64,000 nucleotides of DNA from Bacilli bacterium (GCA_031272545.1 JAISTP010000024.1:1-64000); one strand, 5' to 3'; counted from the first letter of the stretch, positions 9,049-19,867 are shown. Made by a program: numbers and translations. Notes: generated by a model from the sequence alone, not told the origin.

Positions 9049-10401
9049 TTAATTTAATTTATCAACTGTCTTAGTATAATTTTCAACACTTGTTGGATCT
9101 AATTCAACATATGATATACCATTATACATTACTCCTGACCAATCAAATTTATATTGAGTAGTATCACCTTTAAAGGCATATACCATAGCTATTTGCATCA
9201 TTTCTTTATGAGATAAATTAGTATCTATCATAGTTGAAACTTTAAAATAAGCTGATGGCCACTGCCAGAAAGGCATACTCTTAACCTTTAAAATTATCGC
9301 TTTAAATACTTCTTGTTGCCTTAAACCACGAGCTATATCATTATCTGTTTTACGATGACGAGCATATGCTAAAGCCATTTCTCCATCCATATGGTATGTT
9401 TTACCTTCCTCAAAACAATATTTATTTGGTGTTCCCTTAGAATCTTGTTCACAAAAAGTATGAGTTGCTTTTAAATCAATACCACCAATAGTATTAACTA
9501 TATCAATAGTATTAGCAAAATTAAGCTTAATATATTTAGAAGTATCAACATTAACTAAATCTGATACTGATGCCGTAGTACAAGCAATTGCTCCACCTTT
9601 ATCTTTCCAATTTAAAGCTCCATAAACATATGAATGAGTTATCTTATCGTTTGTATCTTCACAAGGAATATAAGTATAAGTATCTCGAGGTACACTAGCA
9701 ATAATGATCTTATTATCTTTTGAACTAACATTCACCATCATTAAGGCGTCTGCTCTAACATCTGAATCATTTTGTCCTTCTCTTTGATCAACGCCAATTA
9801 CTACAAAATGTACTGGTTTAGATGTTTCCTTAATTAAAAATAAACTAGCAATAATTAACAACAATATTATTATAATAGCTACAATTAATCTTCTAAGCCA
9901 TTTTTTTCTTTTCTTAGGCTTCTTATCTTTCTTTCTTCTTATTCTTTTATTGTTTCCACCATTATTCCCATTATTAGAATTGTTACTCACCAAAGAATTA
10001 TTTGAAGGTTTTAATGGCTTTCTTTTACCAGAAACAATATTAGTATCATTATAATGTTCAGGATGTTCATCTCTTGTAGTAAAAGCATTATTTAATTCTT
10101 TATTACTAATATTATTCTTATTATTATTTACATTTTTATTTAATTGAGATACTTTAATATTATTTTTATTTTTTGATGTAAAATCATCTAATATAATACT
10201 ATTTTTATTTTTATTAACTTTATTCAATTGACTAGTTTTATTTAGTTGCAATTTAGATGTTGGTAGGGTTTTTTTATTAGGATCAAACTTAAAAACACGA
10301 TAATCTCTTTTTTCCTTATCGCTTATTTGATCATATTCTCTTTTTGATAGATTGCCTCTAAAGAAATCTATGTTATGTCCTTTTTTACTTTTTTCGCTCA
10401 T
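9049..10401 (-). CDS. LytR-CpsA-Psr (LCP) family cell-wall ligase
   Basis: LCP proteins attach undecaprenyl-linked wall polymers (teichoic acids, capsules) to peptidoglycan. After a membrane helix at about residues 168-190 preceded by a Lys/Arg-rich patch, the extracellular domain shows VIGVDQREG, an Asp/Arg-rich loop (DVRADALMMVNV), SVPRDTYTYIP and ALAYARHRKTDNDIARGLRQQ, the pyrophosphate-binding residues of the family. The N-terminal 165 residues are unusual: a cytoplasmic tail very rich in Asn, Lys and Ser, longer than in typical LCP proteins of about 300-350 residues. The gene has its own extended -10 promoter. Confidence 0.92.
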   Translation of the reverse strand: MSEKSKKGHNIDFFRGNLSKREYDQISDKEKRDYRVFKFDPNKKTLPTSKLQLNKTSQLNKVNKNKNSIILDDFTSKNKNNIKVSQLNKNVNNNKNNISNKELNNAFTTRDEHPEHYNDTNIVSGKRKPLKPSNNSLVSNNSNNGNNGGNNKRIRRKKDKKPKKRKKWLRRLIVAIIIILLLIIASLFLIKETSKPVHFVVIGVDQREGQNDSDVRADALMMVNVSSKDNKIIIASVPRDTYTYIPCEDTNDKITHSYVYGALNWKDKGGAIACTTASVSDLVNVDTSKYIKLNFANTIDIVNTIGGIDLKATHTFCEQDSKGTPNKYCFEEGKTYHMDGEMALAYARHRKTDNDIARGLRQQEVFKAIILKVKSMPFWQWPSAYFKVSTMIDTNLSHKEMMQIAMVYAFKGDTTQYKFDWSGVMYNGISYVELDPTSVENYTKTVDKLN

Positions 10402-10418
10402 AATTTCACTCCACGACT

Positions 10419-10427
10419 ATTATACCA
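10419..10427 (-). promoter_or_regulatory. Extended -10 promoter of the LCP gene
   Basis: On the minus strand TGGTATAAT precedes the ribosome-binding site GGAGTG and the ATG at 10401. A loose -35 (TTCACA) lies 19 bp upstream. Confidence 0.5.
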
Positions 10428-10466
10428 AATTATAAAGAATAAATGTGAATATAAAATAAATAAATA

Positions 10467-10901
10467 TTACTTTATAACATTAATTATATTTTCAATTAAA
10501 CTATTATCATTAAAAGATAATTTAGCACTGTAGGGAATTAAACCATTAAAACGTAATATATAAACCATAATTAAGATAAAAATAAATGAATAAATTAATA
10601 TTTTAATTTGTTTATTATTTAATTCTTTATAATATCGATGATATAAATACATAATTAAATAAAAAGGAAATAAATATACAAAAGGATGATGATAATATGC
10701 CATCTTAAAATCTAAATGAAATAAACTAATAATAGCACTAGTAAAGCCACAACCAGGACAAGGAATACCGATTCCATCAAAGAAAGGACAAAACCAGCTA
10801 ATATTTAAAAAATAATTTAATAACAAAAAAGCTAAGATTAATCCTAGTAAACTAAGATCAACCCTAAGCTTATTTATATTTTCTTTAAACTTCTTCTTCA
10901 T
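10467..10901 (-). CDS. DUF2752 membrane protein
   Basis: This 144-residue protein has a hydrophobic N-terminal helix, then the DUF2752 signature CPGCGFTSAIISLFHLDF (a CPxCG motif just before a second helix), followed by HHPF and two more helices. The function of the family is unknown; the cysteine pair could bind metal or be redox active. It lies 5 bases after the DUF4234 gene and behind rplQ, so all three are probably co-transcribed from the alpha operon. Confidence 0.8.
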   Translation of the reverse strand: MKKKFKENINKLRVDLSLLGLILAFLLLNYFLNISWFCPFFDGIGIPCPGCGFTSAIISLFHLDFKMAYYHHPFVYLFPFYLIMYLYHRYYKELNNKQIKILIYSFIFILIMVYILRFNGLIPYSAKLSFNDNSLIENIINVIK

Positions 10902-10906
10902 TACTC

Positions 10907-11278
10907 TTAAAAATTATATGTATTGTTATTAGTAGAATCAATTAAGTAGTTAATTTTATCTTGCATTAAAGCATAATAAGCAATTGGTGTTAAAAATACA
11001 CCAAGCAATACAAATAATATTGTATTATTACTTGCTCTAAGTCCATTAACTTCGTAAATTTCATCTGTAATAACACATGTCTTATACATCCAATAGATAT
11101 TATAAATACCACATGTCACAATACCTAATAAAAATACTACAACCCCATCACTTAATGGTTGTTTAATATAAATTCTTTTAATTTCATTTTGTGTAACAAT
11201 GATCCAATATATTCCATAAATTCCACAAGTAATTATTGATAATATTATAACCATTGCTATACTTCTTCTTGTTAGCAT
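10907..11278 (-). CDS. DUF4234 membrane protein
   Basis: The 123-residue protein has two copies of the pattern TCGIYxIYW (ITCGIYGIYWIIVTQNEI and VTCGIYNIYWMYKT), each at the end of a membrane helix, and one more helix near the C-terminus. This is the DUF4234 pattern; the function is unknown. It starts 17 bases after the rplQ stop with no terminator between. Confidence 0.8.
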   Translation of the reverse strand: MLTRRSIAMVIILSIITCGIYGIYWIIVTQNEIKRIYIKQPLSDGVVVFLLGIVTCGIYNIYWMYKTCVITDEIYEVNGLRASNNTILFVLLGVFLTPIAYYALMQDKINYLIDSTNNNTYNF

Positions 11279-11295
11279 GATATTATATTTTCCTT

Positions 11296-11727
11296 TTATA
11301 CAAATTCAATGATTGCCATTGGAGCATTATCACCACGACGAGGTTTTAATTTTAAAACTCTAGTGTATCCTCCATTGCGATCTTGATATTTAACAGCAAT
11401 TTCATCAAATAATTTTTGAACTGGAGTTTGCATAACTTCAGCTTGTTTTTTCTTAGTTGAAACTACTTTCCCATCTTCTCTTACATTTACTTCAATCTCT
11501 TTCTTTTCAGAGCTTGCTACTTTATTTAATAAGTAACTAGCTGCTTGACGACGAGCATGTAAATCATTTTTCTTACCTAAAGTAACCATCTTGTCTGCAA
11601 TACGTTTTACTTCTTTAGCACGCATTTCTGTTGTTTCAACACGTCCATAAATAATTAAGTCAGTTACTAAAGAGCGAAGCATTGCTCTTCTTTTACTTGA
11701 TACTCTTCCTAATTTTCTTTTATGCAT
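11296..11727 (-). CDS. rplQ: 50S ribosomal protein L17
   Basis: L17 sits near the exit tunnel of the large subunit. The 143-residue protein has the expected start [20 protein letters not shown] and the C-terminal block [17 protein letters not shown]. The ATG at 11727 is preferred over the TTG one codon upstream because GGAGG lies 8 bases before it. It is the last ribosomal gene of the alpha operon. Confidence 0.97.
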   Translation of the reverse strand: MHKRKLGRVSSKRRAMLRSLVTDLIIYGRVETTEMRAKEVKRIADKMVTLGKKNDLHARRQAASYLLNKVASSEKKEIEVNVREDGKVVSTKKKQAEVMQTPVQKLFDEIAVKYQDRNGGYTRVLKLKPRRGDNAPMAIIEFV

Positions 11728-11745
11728 CAAAATAGCCTCCTTTCA

Positions 11746-12690
11746 TTAATCCTCTTCACGATAAGATAATCCTAATTCAATAATCTTTTCTTTTATTTCC
11801 TTAAGTGATTTCTTACCTAAATTTCTAATTTTATTCATATCTGCTTCACTACGACCAATTAATTCATCAACAGTTTGAATATTGGCACGTTTTAAGCAAT
11901 TATATGATCTTACAGAAAGATCTAAATCTTCAATTGGTAATTCAAGAATCTTATTAGTATCATCTTCTAATTCATCTGACATAATACGAGCATTAATAGC
12001 CATATCATTTAATTCCACAAATAAATTAAAATGTTCAACTAATATTTTAGCTGCTAAAGCTAATACTTCTTGACATGTTTTTGAACCATTAGTAGTGATC
12101 TCAATAGTTAAACGATCATACTTTTCATCTTCACCAATTCTAGTTGGCTCACTTACGTATGAAACTTTTTCTACTGGTGAATAATTAGAATCAGTTGGAA
12201 TCATTCCAATTTTTTTCATATCCTTTTTATTAACATCACCAGTAACATATCCACGACCATTACGAGCATAAATATCCATTTCTAAGTGCCCATCTTCTGC
12301 AAGGTTAGCAATGACTAAATCTTTGTTAATTACTTCAACACCAATTGGTAAAATAATATCACTAGCTAAAACTGGGCCTGGCCCTTTTTTATCAATAGTT
12401 AATATTACTTCTTCATCTTCATCAATTTCTAAAACTAAATCCTTTAAATTTAGAACAATTGATGTAACATCTTCTATTACTCCAGGAACAGTACTAAATT
12501 CATGGTGAACACCTTCAATATAGATTCCATAGACACTAGCTCCTGGTAAAGAAGATAATAATACTCTTCTTAAAGCATTTCCAAGCGTTGTACCAAAACC
12601 ACGTTCTAATGGTTCGATAACAAATCTTGCATAATTTGTATCACTATTATATTCATCAATAGTAAAATTTGCACGTCCAAACTCTTTCAT
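11746..12690 (-). CDS. rpoA: RNA polymerase alpha subunit
   Basis: The protein starts the assembly of RNA polymerase and contacts promoter UP elements and activators. The N-terminal dimerisation domain shows FVIEPLERGFGTTLGNALRR and the C-terminal domain shows ELIGRSEADMNKIRNLGKKS with its helix-hairpin-helix. The start chosen is the ATG at 12690 (MKEFGRANF, 314 residues), because AGGGGAG lies 6 bases upstream; an in-frame TTG at 12708 lacks such a site. rpsD, which sits inside this operon in some bacteria, is absent here, as in many Firmicutes. Confidence 0.97.
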   Translation of the reverse strand: MKEFGRANFTIDEYNSDTNYARFVIEPLERGFGTTLGNALRRVLLSSLPGASVYGIYIEGVHHEFSTVPGVIEDVTSIVLNLKDLVLEIDEDEEVILTIDKKGPGPVLASDIILPIGVEVINKDLVIANLAEDGHLEMDIYARNGRGYVTGDVNKKDMKKIGMIPTDSNYSPVEKVSYVSEPTRIGEDEKYDRLTIEITTNGSKTCQEVLALAAKILVEHFNLFVELNDMAINARIMSDELEDDTNKILELPIEDLDLSVRSYNCLKRANIQTVDELIGRSEADMNKIRNLGKKSLKEIKEKIIELGLSYREED

Positions 12691-12715
12691 CGGCTGCTCC
12701 CCTTCCAATTATATT

Positions 12716-13105
12716 TTAACCACGAGGTCGTTTTGGAGGACGACACCCATTGTGAGGAATAGGAGTAACATCTTTAATTGCTTGAATTGTTAATCCAGCA
12801 ACTTGTAATGAACGAACCGCTGCTTCACGTCCAGGACCTGGACCTTTAACATTTACCTCAACTTTTTGTAAGCCATGTTCCATAGCAGCTCTTGCAGCTG
12901 CTTCTCCGACCATTTGTGCAGCATAAGGAGTAGATTTTCTAGAACCTTTAATTCCTAATGCTCCTGCACTTGACCATGAAATAACATTTCCATGTTCGTC
13001 ACTAATTGTAACAATTGTATTATTAAATGTTGAGTGGATATGTGCCACTCCATTAGCTATATTCTTTTTAACTTTACGTTTTCCACGAACAGGTTTCTTT
13101 GCCAT
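12716..13105 (-). CDS. rpsK: 30S ribosomal protein S11
   Basis: S11 lies on the platform of the small subunit and helps select mRNA. The 129-residue protein contains [35 protein letters not shown] and the C-terminal [13 protein letters not shown]. It lies between rpsM and rpoA in the normal order. Confidence 0.98.
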   Translation of the reverse strand: MAKKPVRGKRKVKKNIANGVAHIHSTFNNTIVTISDEHGNVISWSSAGALGIKGSRKSTPYAAQMVGEAAARAAMEHGLQKVEVNVKGPGPGREAAVRSLQVAGLTIQAIKDVTPIPHNGCRPPKRPRG

Positions 13106-13124
13106 ATCAAAAACCTCCTTTTAA

Positions 13125-13490
13125 TTATTTTTTCTTTCCAGCAACTGCACGACGAGGACCTTTTCTAGTACGAGCATTAGTCTTAGACTTTTGCCCTCTT
13201 ACTGGTAATCCACGACGATGGCGCATCCCACGATAGCTACCAATTTCCATTAAACGTTTAATATTTAATGAAACTTCTCTTCTTAAGTCACCTTCAACTT
13301 TATAAGAATCAATAGTACTTCTTATTCTTGTTAATTCATCTTCAGTTAAATCTTTAACTCTAGTATCTTCATTAACATCAGATTTCTTTAAAATCTCTTG
13401 TGCTAAAGGTTTTCCAATACCAAAAATATAAGTTAACGAAATAACTACTCTTTTATCATTAGGAATATCTACTCCTGCAATACGAGCCAT
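13125..13490 (-). CDS. rpsM: 30S ribosomal protein S13
   Basis: S13 is in the head of the small subunit and contacts the P-site tRNA and the large subunit. The 121-residue protein has [19 protein letters not shown], a helix-two-turn-helix region and the basic C-terminus [20 protein letters not shown]. Confidence 0.98.
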   Translation of the reverse strand: MARIAGVDIPNDKRVVISLTYIFGIGKPLAQEILKKSDVNEDTRVKDLTEDELTRIRSTIDSYKVEGDLRREVSLNIKRLMEIGSYRGMRHRRGLPVRGQKSKTNARTRKGPRRAVAGKKK

Positions 13491-13507
13491 AACCTAACCT
13501 CCTTGTT

Positions 13508-13621
13508 TTATCCTTGTCTTTGTTTGTGCTTAGGATTTTCACAAATCACCATCACACGACCTTTTCTTTTAATAATGCGACATTTGTCACATATTGGCTT
13601 TACTGAAGCTCTTACTTTCAT
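13508..13621 (-). CDS. rpmJ: 50S ribosomal protein L36
   Basis: This 37-residue protein starts [20 protein letters not shown] and ends QRQG. It keeps the zinc-ribbon ligands C11, C14, C27 and H32, so it is the zinc-binding form. It lies in the usual place between infA and rpsM, with a GGAGG site before the ATG. It is easily missed because it is so short. Confidence 0.97.
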   Translation of the reverse strand: MKVRASVKPICDKCRIIKRKGRVMVICENPKHKQRQG

Positions 13622-13636
13622 ATTAATAACCTCCTA

Positions 13637-13855
13637 TTACTTATGTCTAAAAGTAATACGCCCACGTGTTAAATCATAAGGTGAAATTTCCAATGTAACT
13701 TTATCACCTGGTAAAATGCGAATGTAATGCATACGGATTTTACCAGAAACGTGAGCATTAAGTACATGTCCGTTTTCTAATTCAACCTTAAACATTGTAT
13801 TAGGTAATGCTTCTAAAACTTTACCTTCTACTTCAATAACGTTTTCTTTTGCCAT
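13637..13855 (-). CDS. infA: Translation initiation factor IF-1
   Basis: IF-1 binds the A site during initiation. The 72-residue S1-fold protein contains [20 protein letters not shown] and the C-terminal block [16 protein letters not shown]. It is 10 bases downstream of map in the order adk-map-infA-rpmJ, typical of Firmicutes. Confidence 0.98.
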   Translation of the reverse strand: MAKENVIEVEGKVLEALPNTMFKVELENGHVLNAHVSGKIRMHYIRILPGDKVTLEISPYDLTRGRITFRHK

Positions 13856-13864
13856 AGTACCTCC

Positions 13865-14611
13865 CTACAACGTTGTGGTTATTTCATAACCATCTGCTGT
13901 AATAATAATTGTATGTTCAAAATGAGCTGTTTTTTGATGATCTACTGTTTGAACAGTCCAACCATCTTTTAACGTTTTAACTTGTCTTTTTCCCATATTA
14001 ACCATCGGTTCAATTGCTAGTGCCATTCCTTCTTTTAAAACTGGACCAAATCCTGGTTTACCATAATTAGGAACAGCTGGGTCTTCATGAACTTGTGAAC
14101 CAATTCCATGACCAGTATATTCAATAGGAACAGAGAAACCATATGCTTCAACATATTCTTGAATAGCATGAGATACATCACTAAGATGTACTCCTGGTTT
14201 TACTTGTTCTAATCCTTTAAATAGTGATTCTCTAGTAACATCTAAAAGCTTTTGATCAGCTTCACTAATATTACCAACTGGATATGACCAGGCACTATCA
14301 CCATGATAACCTTGATAACAAGCTCCTACATCAATTGAAATGATATCTCCTTCTTTTAGTGGTATATCATTAGGAAATCCATGAACTAATATGTCATTTG
14401 GTGATGCACATATTGCTGTTGGAAATCCACCATAACCTTTAAATGAAGGAGTAGCATTATTTTCAAGAATAATCTTTTCAGCAATTTCATTCAATTGATT
14501 AGTAGTAATCCCAGGTTTGACATTTTCAACCATAGCTTGATGTACTAAAGCAACGATACGACCAGCTTCTTTCATTAATTCTATTTCACGAGCTGATTTA
14601 ATACTAATCAT
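13865..14611 (-). CDS. map: Methionine aminopeptidase type I
   Basis: The enzyme removes the initiator methionine from new proteins. At 248 residues it is the compact type Ia form. The metal ligands are seen in [27 protein letters not shown] and FEHTIIIT, with the substrate His in ILVHGFP. It lies 2 bases after adk and before infA, so it is co-expressed with the translation genes. Confidence 0.97.
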   Translation of the reverse strand: MISIKSAREIELMKEAGRIVALVHQAMVENVKPGITTNQLNEIAEKIILENNATPSFKGYGGFPTAICASPNDILVHGFPNDIPLKEGDIISIDVGACYQGYHGDSAWSYPVGNISEADQKLLDVTRESLFKGLEQVKPGVHLSDVSHAIQEYVEAYGFSVPIEYTGHGIGSQVHEDPAVPNYGKPGFGPVLKEGMALAIEPMVNMGKRQVKTLKDGWTVQTVDHQKTAHFEHTIIITADGYEITTTL

Positions 14612-14613
14612 TA

Positions 14614-15261
14614 CTATTTACCCTCGATAATTTTAGCAATATCATTAAAGACATCTTCAACACTTTGAAGCCCATTTACTTCATGATATAAACCTTTTTC
14701 TTGATAATAAGCAATTAAAGGTTTAGTTTCATTAGTATATGTTTCTAATCTTACGCGAGCGCTTTCTTCATTATCATCACTTCTAGTATATAATTCGCCA
14801 CCACATTTATCACAAACACCTTCAACTTTAGAAGGATTGAATTCTACATGATAGCTTGCTCCACATGATTTGCAAATGCGACGACCACTTAATCTTTTTA
14901 ATAAAGTATCGAATGGAACATCAATATTAATAACTAAATCAATATTACGATTCATTCCACTTAACATTTCATCTAATGCTTTAGCTTGAGCAATTGTTCT
15001 TGGAAAACCATCAAATAAGAATCCATCTTTAGTATCATCTTCTTGTAATCTTTCCTTAACAATATTAATAGTTACTTCATCAGGAACTAATTTACCAGCA
15101 TCCATATATTTTTTTGCTTCTAATCCTAATGCAGTTTCATTTTTTAATGCTGCTCTAAACATGTCTCCAGTTGCAATGTGTGGGATATGATACTTTTCAA
15201 TAATGAAATCAGATTGTGTACCTTTCCCAGCACCTGGAGGCCCCATAAATATAATATTCAT
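14614..15261 (-). CDS. adk: Adenylate kinase with zinc-binding lid
   Basis: The enzyme equilibrates ATP, ADP and AMP. The 215-residue long form has the P-loop GPPGAGKGT, the AMP-binding DGFPRT and [12 protein letters not shown] followed by CDKCGG. The four cysteines make the LID domain of the zinc type that is common in Gram-positive bacteria. It lies between secY and map. Confidence 0.98.
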   Translation of the reverse strand: MNIIFMGPPGAGKGTQSDFIIEKYHIPHIATGDMFRAALKNETALGLEAKKYMDAGKLVPDEVTINIVKERLQEDDTKDGFLFDGFPRTIAQAKALDEMLSGMNRNIDLVINIDVPFDTLLKRLSGRRICKSCGASYHVEFNPSKVEGVCDKCGGELYTRSDDNEESARVRLETYTNETKPLIAYYQEKGLYHEVNGLQSVEDVFNDIAKIIEGK

Positions 15262-15272
15262 TTTTTTGCCTC

Positions 15273-16565
15273 CTATTTTATAAAGCTTCCACGTTGTTTA
15301 ACGCTTGAGAAACTGTCAATTCTTTGTACAAAATCAATAGCTACCCCAACAATAATAATTAATCCTGTACCACCTAAACCATAAGCATTGTTCTTTGATA
15401 CATTTAAGATCATTGGTAAAATTAATGGAATTGCTGCAATGACAGCTAATGAAGCTCCACCTAAGAAGTTAAGTCGATTTACAACTTTCTTCACGAACTT
15501 TAATGTTTCTTCACCAGGTCTAATTCCAATAATGTAACCACCATTACGACCTAAATTTTCACTTAATTTTTTAGCATCAACTGATTGATTAGCGTAAAAA
15601 TAAGTAAATGCAAAAATTAAAAGTATATATAAAATTAAACCTATTAAAGTTTGATAATTAAATACATTTGCTAGAGTATACCAAATACCAGTTGTTTGAG
15701 AACCAGCTAACATTTGAAAAATAGTAGCAGGAACCATCAATAAGGCTGATGCAAAGATAACAGGAATAACTCCGGCAACATTAATTCTAAATGGTAAATA
15801 TGTTCTTTCTCCTGATTTAACAGTATTATTAGCATATTGTACCGGTATTTTACGCATTGCTTGTTGCGTAAAAACTGTAAAGATAATTAGTGCTAAGAAC
15901 AATAAAATAATTAAAACTGATAGAACAATGGCTAATACTTGTGAATGATTTTGAAAAAATGTTTTAATGATATTCACAAATGTCATTGGTACTTTATCAA
16001 CAATACCAGCCATAATAATCATTGATGTCCCATTTCCAATACCTTTTGTAGTAATTTGATCAGCTAACCATAAAATAAATATAGCACCAGCTGTCATAAT
16101 TAATGCAATTTTAGTAAATCCTAAAAAACTAGGATCATCTACTAAATGGTATTGAGCATTAAAAGCAACACTTAACATATAACCTTGAGCAAATGATAGA
16201 ACAATAGCCACATAACGAGTTATTTGTGACATTTTCTTTCTTCCAGCATCGCCACCATTCTTTAAATCAGTAAAGTAAGGCACAATATCATAAGACATCA
16301 ATTGAATAACAATTGAAGCAGTGATGTAAGGTCCAACTCCTAATCCAAAGATTGAATAATTCTTCAAAGCATCTCCACCTAATAAATTCATCATTTGGAA
16401 GATACCAGCACTTCCACCAGTCATTGCCTCTTTTAAGCTTGTAATATCTACACCTGGAATACTAATATGTACTCCAATTCTAAATATTAATAATATTATT
16501 AAAGTAAATATTACTTTATTACGCAATTCAGGGTTATATACAATTGCATTAATTCTCTTCTTCAT
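15273..16565 (-). CDS. secY: Protein translocase subunit SecY
   Basis: SecY forms the protein-conducting channel in the membrane. The 430-residue protein has ten predicted membrane helices, the plug region near [20 protein letters not shown], and the conserved cytoplasmic loops [20 protein letters not shown] and GIRPGEET. Its ATG overlaps the rplO stop by one base (TAATG), indicating translational coupling. Confidence 0.98.
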   Translation of the reverse strand: MKKRINAIVYNPELRNKVIFTLIILLIFRIGVHISIPGVDITSLKEAMTGGSAGIFQMMNLLGGDALKNYSIFGLGVGPYITASIVIQLMSYDIVPYFTDLKNGGDAGRKKMSQITRYVAIVLSFAQGYMLSVAFNAQYHLVDDPSFLGFTKIALIMTAGAIFILWLADQITTKGIGNGTSMIIMAGIVDKVPMTFVNIIKTFFQNHSQVLAIVLSVLIILLFLALIIFTVFTQQAMRKIPVQYANNTVKSGERTYLPFRINVAGVIPVIFASALLMVPATIFQMLAGSQTTGIWYTLANVFNYQTLIGLILYILLIFAFTYFYANQSVDAKKLSENLGRNGGYIIGIRPGEETLKFVKKVVNRLNFLGGASLAVIAAIPLILPMILNVSKNNAYGLGGTGLIIIVGVAIDFVQRIDSFSSVKQRGSFIK

Positions 16566-17005
16566 TATAAAACAGTTACACTGCCTCCAGCTTTTTCTAT
16601 AGCCTCGATTGCTGACTTAGAAAATTTATGAGCAGTAACATTTAATTTCTTTTCAAGTGTTCCTACTCCAAGAATTTTAATACCTGTTTTTACTTGTTTA
16701 GCAAGCCCTGATTGCATTAATAATTCAGGTGTTACATCGCTTCCATCTTCAAAACGATTTAACATTTCTAAATTAATAATAGAATATTCTTTTCTAGTGT
16801 GATTAGTGAAACCACGTTTAGGCAAACGTCTAAAGATAGTAGTTTGACCACCTTCAAATCCTGGTCTTACTCCACCACCTGAACGAGAGTTTTGACCTTT
16901 CATACCTCTACCAGCTGTTTTACCATGACCTGAGCCAGTTCCGCGACCAATACGTTTCTTTGTATGACGAGCCCCTTCAACATAAGTTAATTCATGTAAC
17001 TTCAT
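16565..17005 (-). CDS. rplO: 50S ribosomal protein L15
   Basis: L15 is a core assembly protein of the large subunit. The 146-residue protein begins [20 protein letters not shown] and has the Gly/Arg-rich extension [20 protein letters not shown]. It is directly coupled to secY. Confidence 0.98.
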   Translation of the reverse strand: MKLHELTYVEGARHTKKRIGRGTGSGHGKTAGRGMKGQNSRSGGGVRPGFEGGQTTIFRRLPKRGFTNHTRKEYSIINLEMLNRFEDGSDVTPELLMQSGLAKQVKTGIKILGVGTLEKKLNVTAHKFSKSAIEAIEKAGGSVTVL

Positions 17006-17017
17006 TAATTACACCTC

Positions 17018-17194
17018 CTATTTAACTTCTTTTACTTCTACTAAATGAGAAATCTTAGCAATCATACCTTTAGTAGCATCATTGCTTTCTTTTTGTACCG
17101 TTTGATTAATCTTATTTAAACCTAAAGCTTTTAATGTAGCTTTTTGATCTTTTTTTGCTTTAATTAAGCTTTTCTTTAAAGTAATTTGTAACAT
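17018..17194 (-). CDS. rpmD: 50S ribosomal protein L30
   Basis: The 58-residue protein [18 protein letters not shown]... has the L30 fold; L30 is missing in some reduced genomes but present here. The ATG at 17194 is chosen because AGAGG lies 8 bases upstream, inside the end of rpsE, and because an upstream in-frame start would overlap rpsE by eight codons and give an unusual N-terminus. Confidence 0.95.
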   Translation of the reverse strand: MLQITLKKSLIKAKKDQKATLKALGLNKINQTVQKESNDATKGMIAKISHLVEVKEVK

Positions 17195-17195
17195 C

Positions 17196-17711
17196 TTAAT
17201 AACCTCTAATCTCTTCAATAGTTTTTCCTCTTAAAGCAGCATATCCTTCTGCTGTCTTTAATTCAGTTAACCCTTGAACAGTTGCTCTAACCATATTTAT
17301 TGGTGTATTAGAACCAATTGATTTAGATAAGATATCTTTAACTCCAGCTAATTCAAGCACCGCACGAACAGGACCACCGGCAATTACTCCAGTCCCTTGG
17401 GCAGCTGGTTTTAAGAATACTCTTCCTGCTCCATACTTCCCAGTAATTTCATGAGGAATAGTTGAACCATTAATAATCGGTACAGTAATAAGATTATTTT
17501 TAGCAGCTTCAATAGCTTTCTTGATTGCATCAGGTACTTCGTTAGCTTTACCAGTTCCAAAACCAACATGTCCTTCACGATCACCAACTACTACTAAAGC
17601 AGCAAATCTAAAACGACGTCCACCTTTAACAACTTTTGTTACACGGTTAATCGTAACTACTCGTTCTTCGAAACGATCGTCTTTCTTTTCTCTTCTTGGT
17701 TTACGATCCAT
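17196..17711 (-). CDS. rpsE: 30S ribosomal protein S5
   Basis: S5 guards the mRNA entrance and decoding accuracy. The 171-residue protein shows the double-stranded RNA-binding domain with [20 protein letters not shown] and the C-terminal [16 protein letters not shown]. Confidence 0.98.
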   Translation of the reverse strand: MDRKPRREKKDDRFEERVVTINRVTKVVKGGRRFRFAALVVVGDREGHVGFGTGKANEVPDAIKKAIEAAKNNLITVPIINGSTIPHEITGKYGAGRVFLKPAAQGTGVIAGGPVRAVLELAGVKDILSKSIGSNTPINMVRATVQGLTELKTAEGYAALRGKTIEEIRGY

Positions 17712-17725
17712 AGTATGACCTCCTT

Positions 17726-18082
17726 TTAGAATTCTAATCCTGCTTCACGAGCAGCATCAGCTAACGCTTTAACACGACCATGATATAAATATCCACCACG
17801 ATCGAACACAACTTTAGAAATTTTTGCATCAAGAGCTCTTTTAGCAATTTCTTTACCTACTTCTTGAGCAGCAGCAATGTTGCTACCATTTTCTAACTTC
17901 ATTTGTAATGAAGAAGCACTTACTAAAGTTTTACCTTCTACATCATCAATAATTTGAACACTAATATGTTTATTTGAACGAAAGACATTTAAACGTGGGC
18001 ACTCTTTAGTACCTGAAACTTTTGTTCTAACACGAGCATGACGTTTTTGACGAACATCATTACGTGATTGTTTCTTTGCCAT
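17726..18082 (-). CDS. rplR: 50S ribosomal protein L18
   Basis: L18 binds 5S rRNA. The 118-residue protein has an Arg/Lys-rich start ([20 protein letters not shown]) and the conserved end [20 protein letters not shown]. Confidence 0.98.
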   Translation of the reverse strand: MAKKQSRNDVRQKRHARVRTKVSGTKECPRLNVFRSNKHISVQIIDDVEGKTLVSASSLQMKLENGSNIAAAQEVGKEIAKRALDAKISKVVFDRGGYLYHGRVKALADAAREAGLEF

Positions 18083-18115
18083 ATCTTTTTTCTTCCTTTC
18101 TTAGTGATAAGACTA

Positions 18116-18658
18116 CTATTTAGCAGCTTTCTTACCTTCTTTTTTCTTGATAATTTCGTTTTTATAACGAATACCTTTACCTTTATAAGGTTCTGGTTTT
18201 CTTGTTGCTCTAATATTAGCTGCGTATTCCCCAACTAATTGTTTATCAATTCCACTAACAACAATCTCAGTTTGACTTGGAACTTCCACGGTAATTCCAT
18301 CAATAACATCGAATTCAACTGGATGAGAATATCCAACATTTAATACTAATTTCTTCCCTTGAAGATTAGCACGATATCCAAGACCAACAATACTTAGTTC
18401 AATTTTATAACCTTCATGAACTCCATTAACCATATTAGCTAATAAAGCACGAGTTGTACCATGTAATTGTTTAAATCTTTTTTCATCACTAGGACGTTCG
18501 ACACTTAATTGATTGTCTTCTAATTTGATATTCATATCTGCATTAAATGTTTGTTCTAAAGTACCTTTACTTCCTTTAACCACAACATGATTACCATCAT
18601 TAATAGTTACTTCAACACCAGCAGGAATTTCTATAACTTTATTCCCTATACGAGACAT
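18116..18658 (-). CDS. rplF: 50S ribosomal protein L6
   Basis: L6 lies near the factor-binding site of the large subunit. The 180-residue protein has the doubled L6 fold: [36 protein letters not shown] and the C-terminal [16 protein letters not shown]. Confidence 0.98.
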   Translation of the reverse strand: MSRIGNKVIEIPAGVEVTINDGNHVVVKGSKGTLEQTFNADMNIKLEDNQLSVERPSDEKRFKQLHGTTRALLANMVNGVHEGYKIELSIVGLGYRANLQGKKLVLNVGYSHPVEFDVIDGITVEVPSQTEIVVSGIDKQLVGEYAANIRATRKPEPYKGKGIRYKNEIIKKKEGKKAAK

Positions 18659-18684
18659 TTAATTGCACCTCCTAGATTTATTTA

Positions 18685-19080
18685 TTACCAAACGTAAGCG
18701 ATTACTTCGCCACCTACATTTTCTTTGCGAGCTTGCTTTTCACTCATAACTCCTTTAGGAGTAGAGATGATTGCTAATCCTAACCCATTTAATACTTTTG
18801 GTAAATCTTCACATTTAACATATATTTTTAAACCAGGTTTAGAAACACGTTTAATCCCAGAAATAACTCTTTCATTAGATTTACCATATTTTAACTCAAC
18901 AACTAAATTCTTTTTAGTATCACCTTCAACTTTATATCCATTAATAAATCCTTCATCCTTTAAGACACGACAAATTTCAGCCTTTAATTTTGAATGAGGT
19001 AAAGTGACACTTTCATGACGCATTTGATTTGCATTACGAATTCTTGTAAATAAATCTGCAATCGGATCTGTCATTACCAT
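18685..19080 (-). CDS. rpsH: 30S ribosomal protein S8
   Basis: S8 organises the central domain of 16S rRNA. The protein has [17 protein letters not shown] and the C-terminal signature [20 protein letters not shown]. Of two nearby ATG codons, the upstream one (19080) has AGGAGG at 8 bases and is kept, giving 131 residues. Confidence 0.98.
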   Translation of the reverse strand: MVMTDPIADLFTRIRNANQMRHESVTLPHSKLKAEICRVLKDEGFINGYKVEGDTKKNLVVELKYGKSNERVISGIKRVSKPGLKIYVKCEDLPKVLNGLGLAIISTPKGVMSEKQARKENVGGEVIAYVW

Positions 19081-19103
19081 TGAGTTGTCCTCCTTTCAAT
19101 ATA

Positions 19104-19289
19104 TTACCAACTAGACTTCTTAACTCCAGGTATTTCACCTTTGTTAGCTAGTTCTCTAAAGCAAATACGACATAATTTAAATTTACGTAACACAGCATGT
19201 GGACGTCCACATCTTTCGCAACGTGTATATTCACGAACTTTAAATTTTTGTGGTCGTGATTGCTTAACTTTCATTGATGTTTTAGCCAT
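19104..19289 (-). CDS. rpsN: 30S ribosomal protein S14, zinc-binding short form
   Basis: This 61-residue S14 carries the two CxxC pairs CERCGRPH and CRICFREL that hold one zinc ion. This is the ancestral C+ form typical of Gram-positive bacteria (rpsZ type). It lies between rplE and rpsH as usual. Confidence 0.97.
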   Translation of the reverse strand: MAKTSMKVKQSRPQKFKVREYTRCERCGRPHAVLRKFKLCRICFRELANKGEIPGVKKSSW

Positions 19290-19303
19290 GAATCACTGCC
19301 TCC

Positions 19304-19843
19304 TTATTTCTTAAATGGCATTCCTAATAAAGATAACAATTCTCTTGCTTCTTCATCAGTCTTGGCGCTTGTAACAATTGAGATGTCCATCCCTCTTGTC
19401 TTATTAACTTTATCATAATTAATTTCAGGAAATATTAATTGTTCTTTAATTCCTAAAGTATAATTACCTCTTCCATCAAATGAGTCAGTAGATACTCCTC
19501 TAAAGTCACGGACACGAGGTAGTGAAATAGAAACTAATTTATCTAAGAAATCAAACATTTTTTCACCACGAAGAGTTACTTTAGTACCAATCGGAACATC
19601 TTCACGAAGTTTAAATCCAGCGATTGATTTTTTTGATTTAGTCACAATTGGTTTTTGACCAGTAATTGTTTCTAATTCTGTAACACTTTCTTCAAGTAAT
19701 TTAGCGTTACTTACAGCATCACCGACACCAATATTTACAACTACTTTTTCAATTTTAGGAACTTGCATAACTGATTTGTAGTTAAATTTACTAAATAATT
19801 CATTCTTAATCTCATTTTCGTACTTTTCTTGTAAACGATTCAT
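19304..19843 (-). CDS. rplE: 50S ribosomal protein L5
   Basis: L5 binds 5S rRNA in the central protuberance and contacts P-site tRNA. The 179-residue protein shows [36 protein letters not shown] and [12 protein letters not shown]. Confidence 0.98.
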   Translation of the reverse strand: MNRLQEKYENEIKNELFSKFNYKSVMQVPKIEKVVVNIGVGDAVSNAKLLEESVTELETITGQKPIVTKSKKSIAGFKLREDVPIGTKVTLRGEKMFDFLDKLVSISLPRVRDFRGVSTDSFDGRGNYTLGIKEQLIFPEINYDKVNKTRGMDISIVTSAKTDEEARELLSLLGMPFKK

Positions 19844-19867
19844 ATCTTATGACCTCCCTTCACTTTC

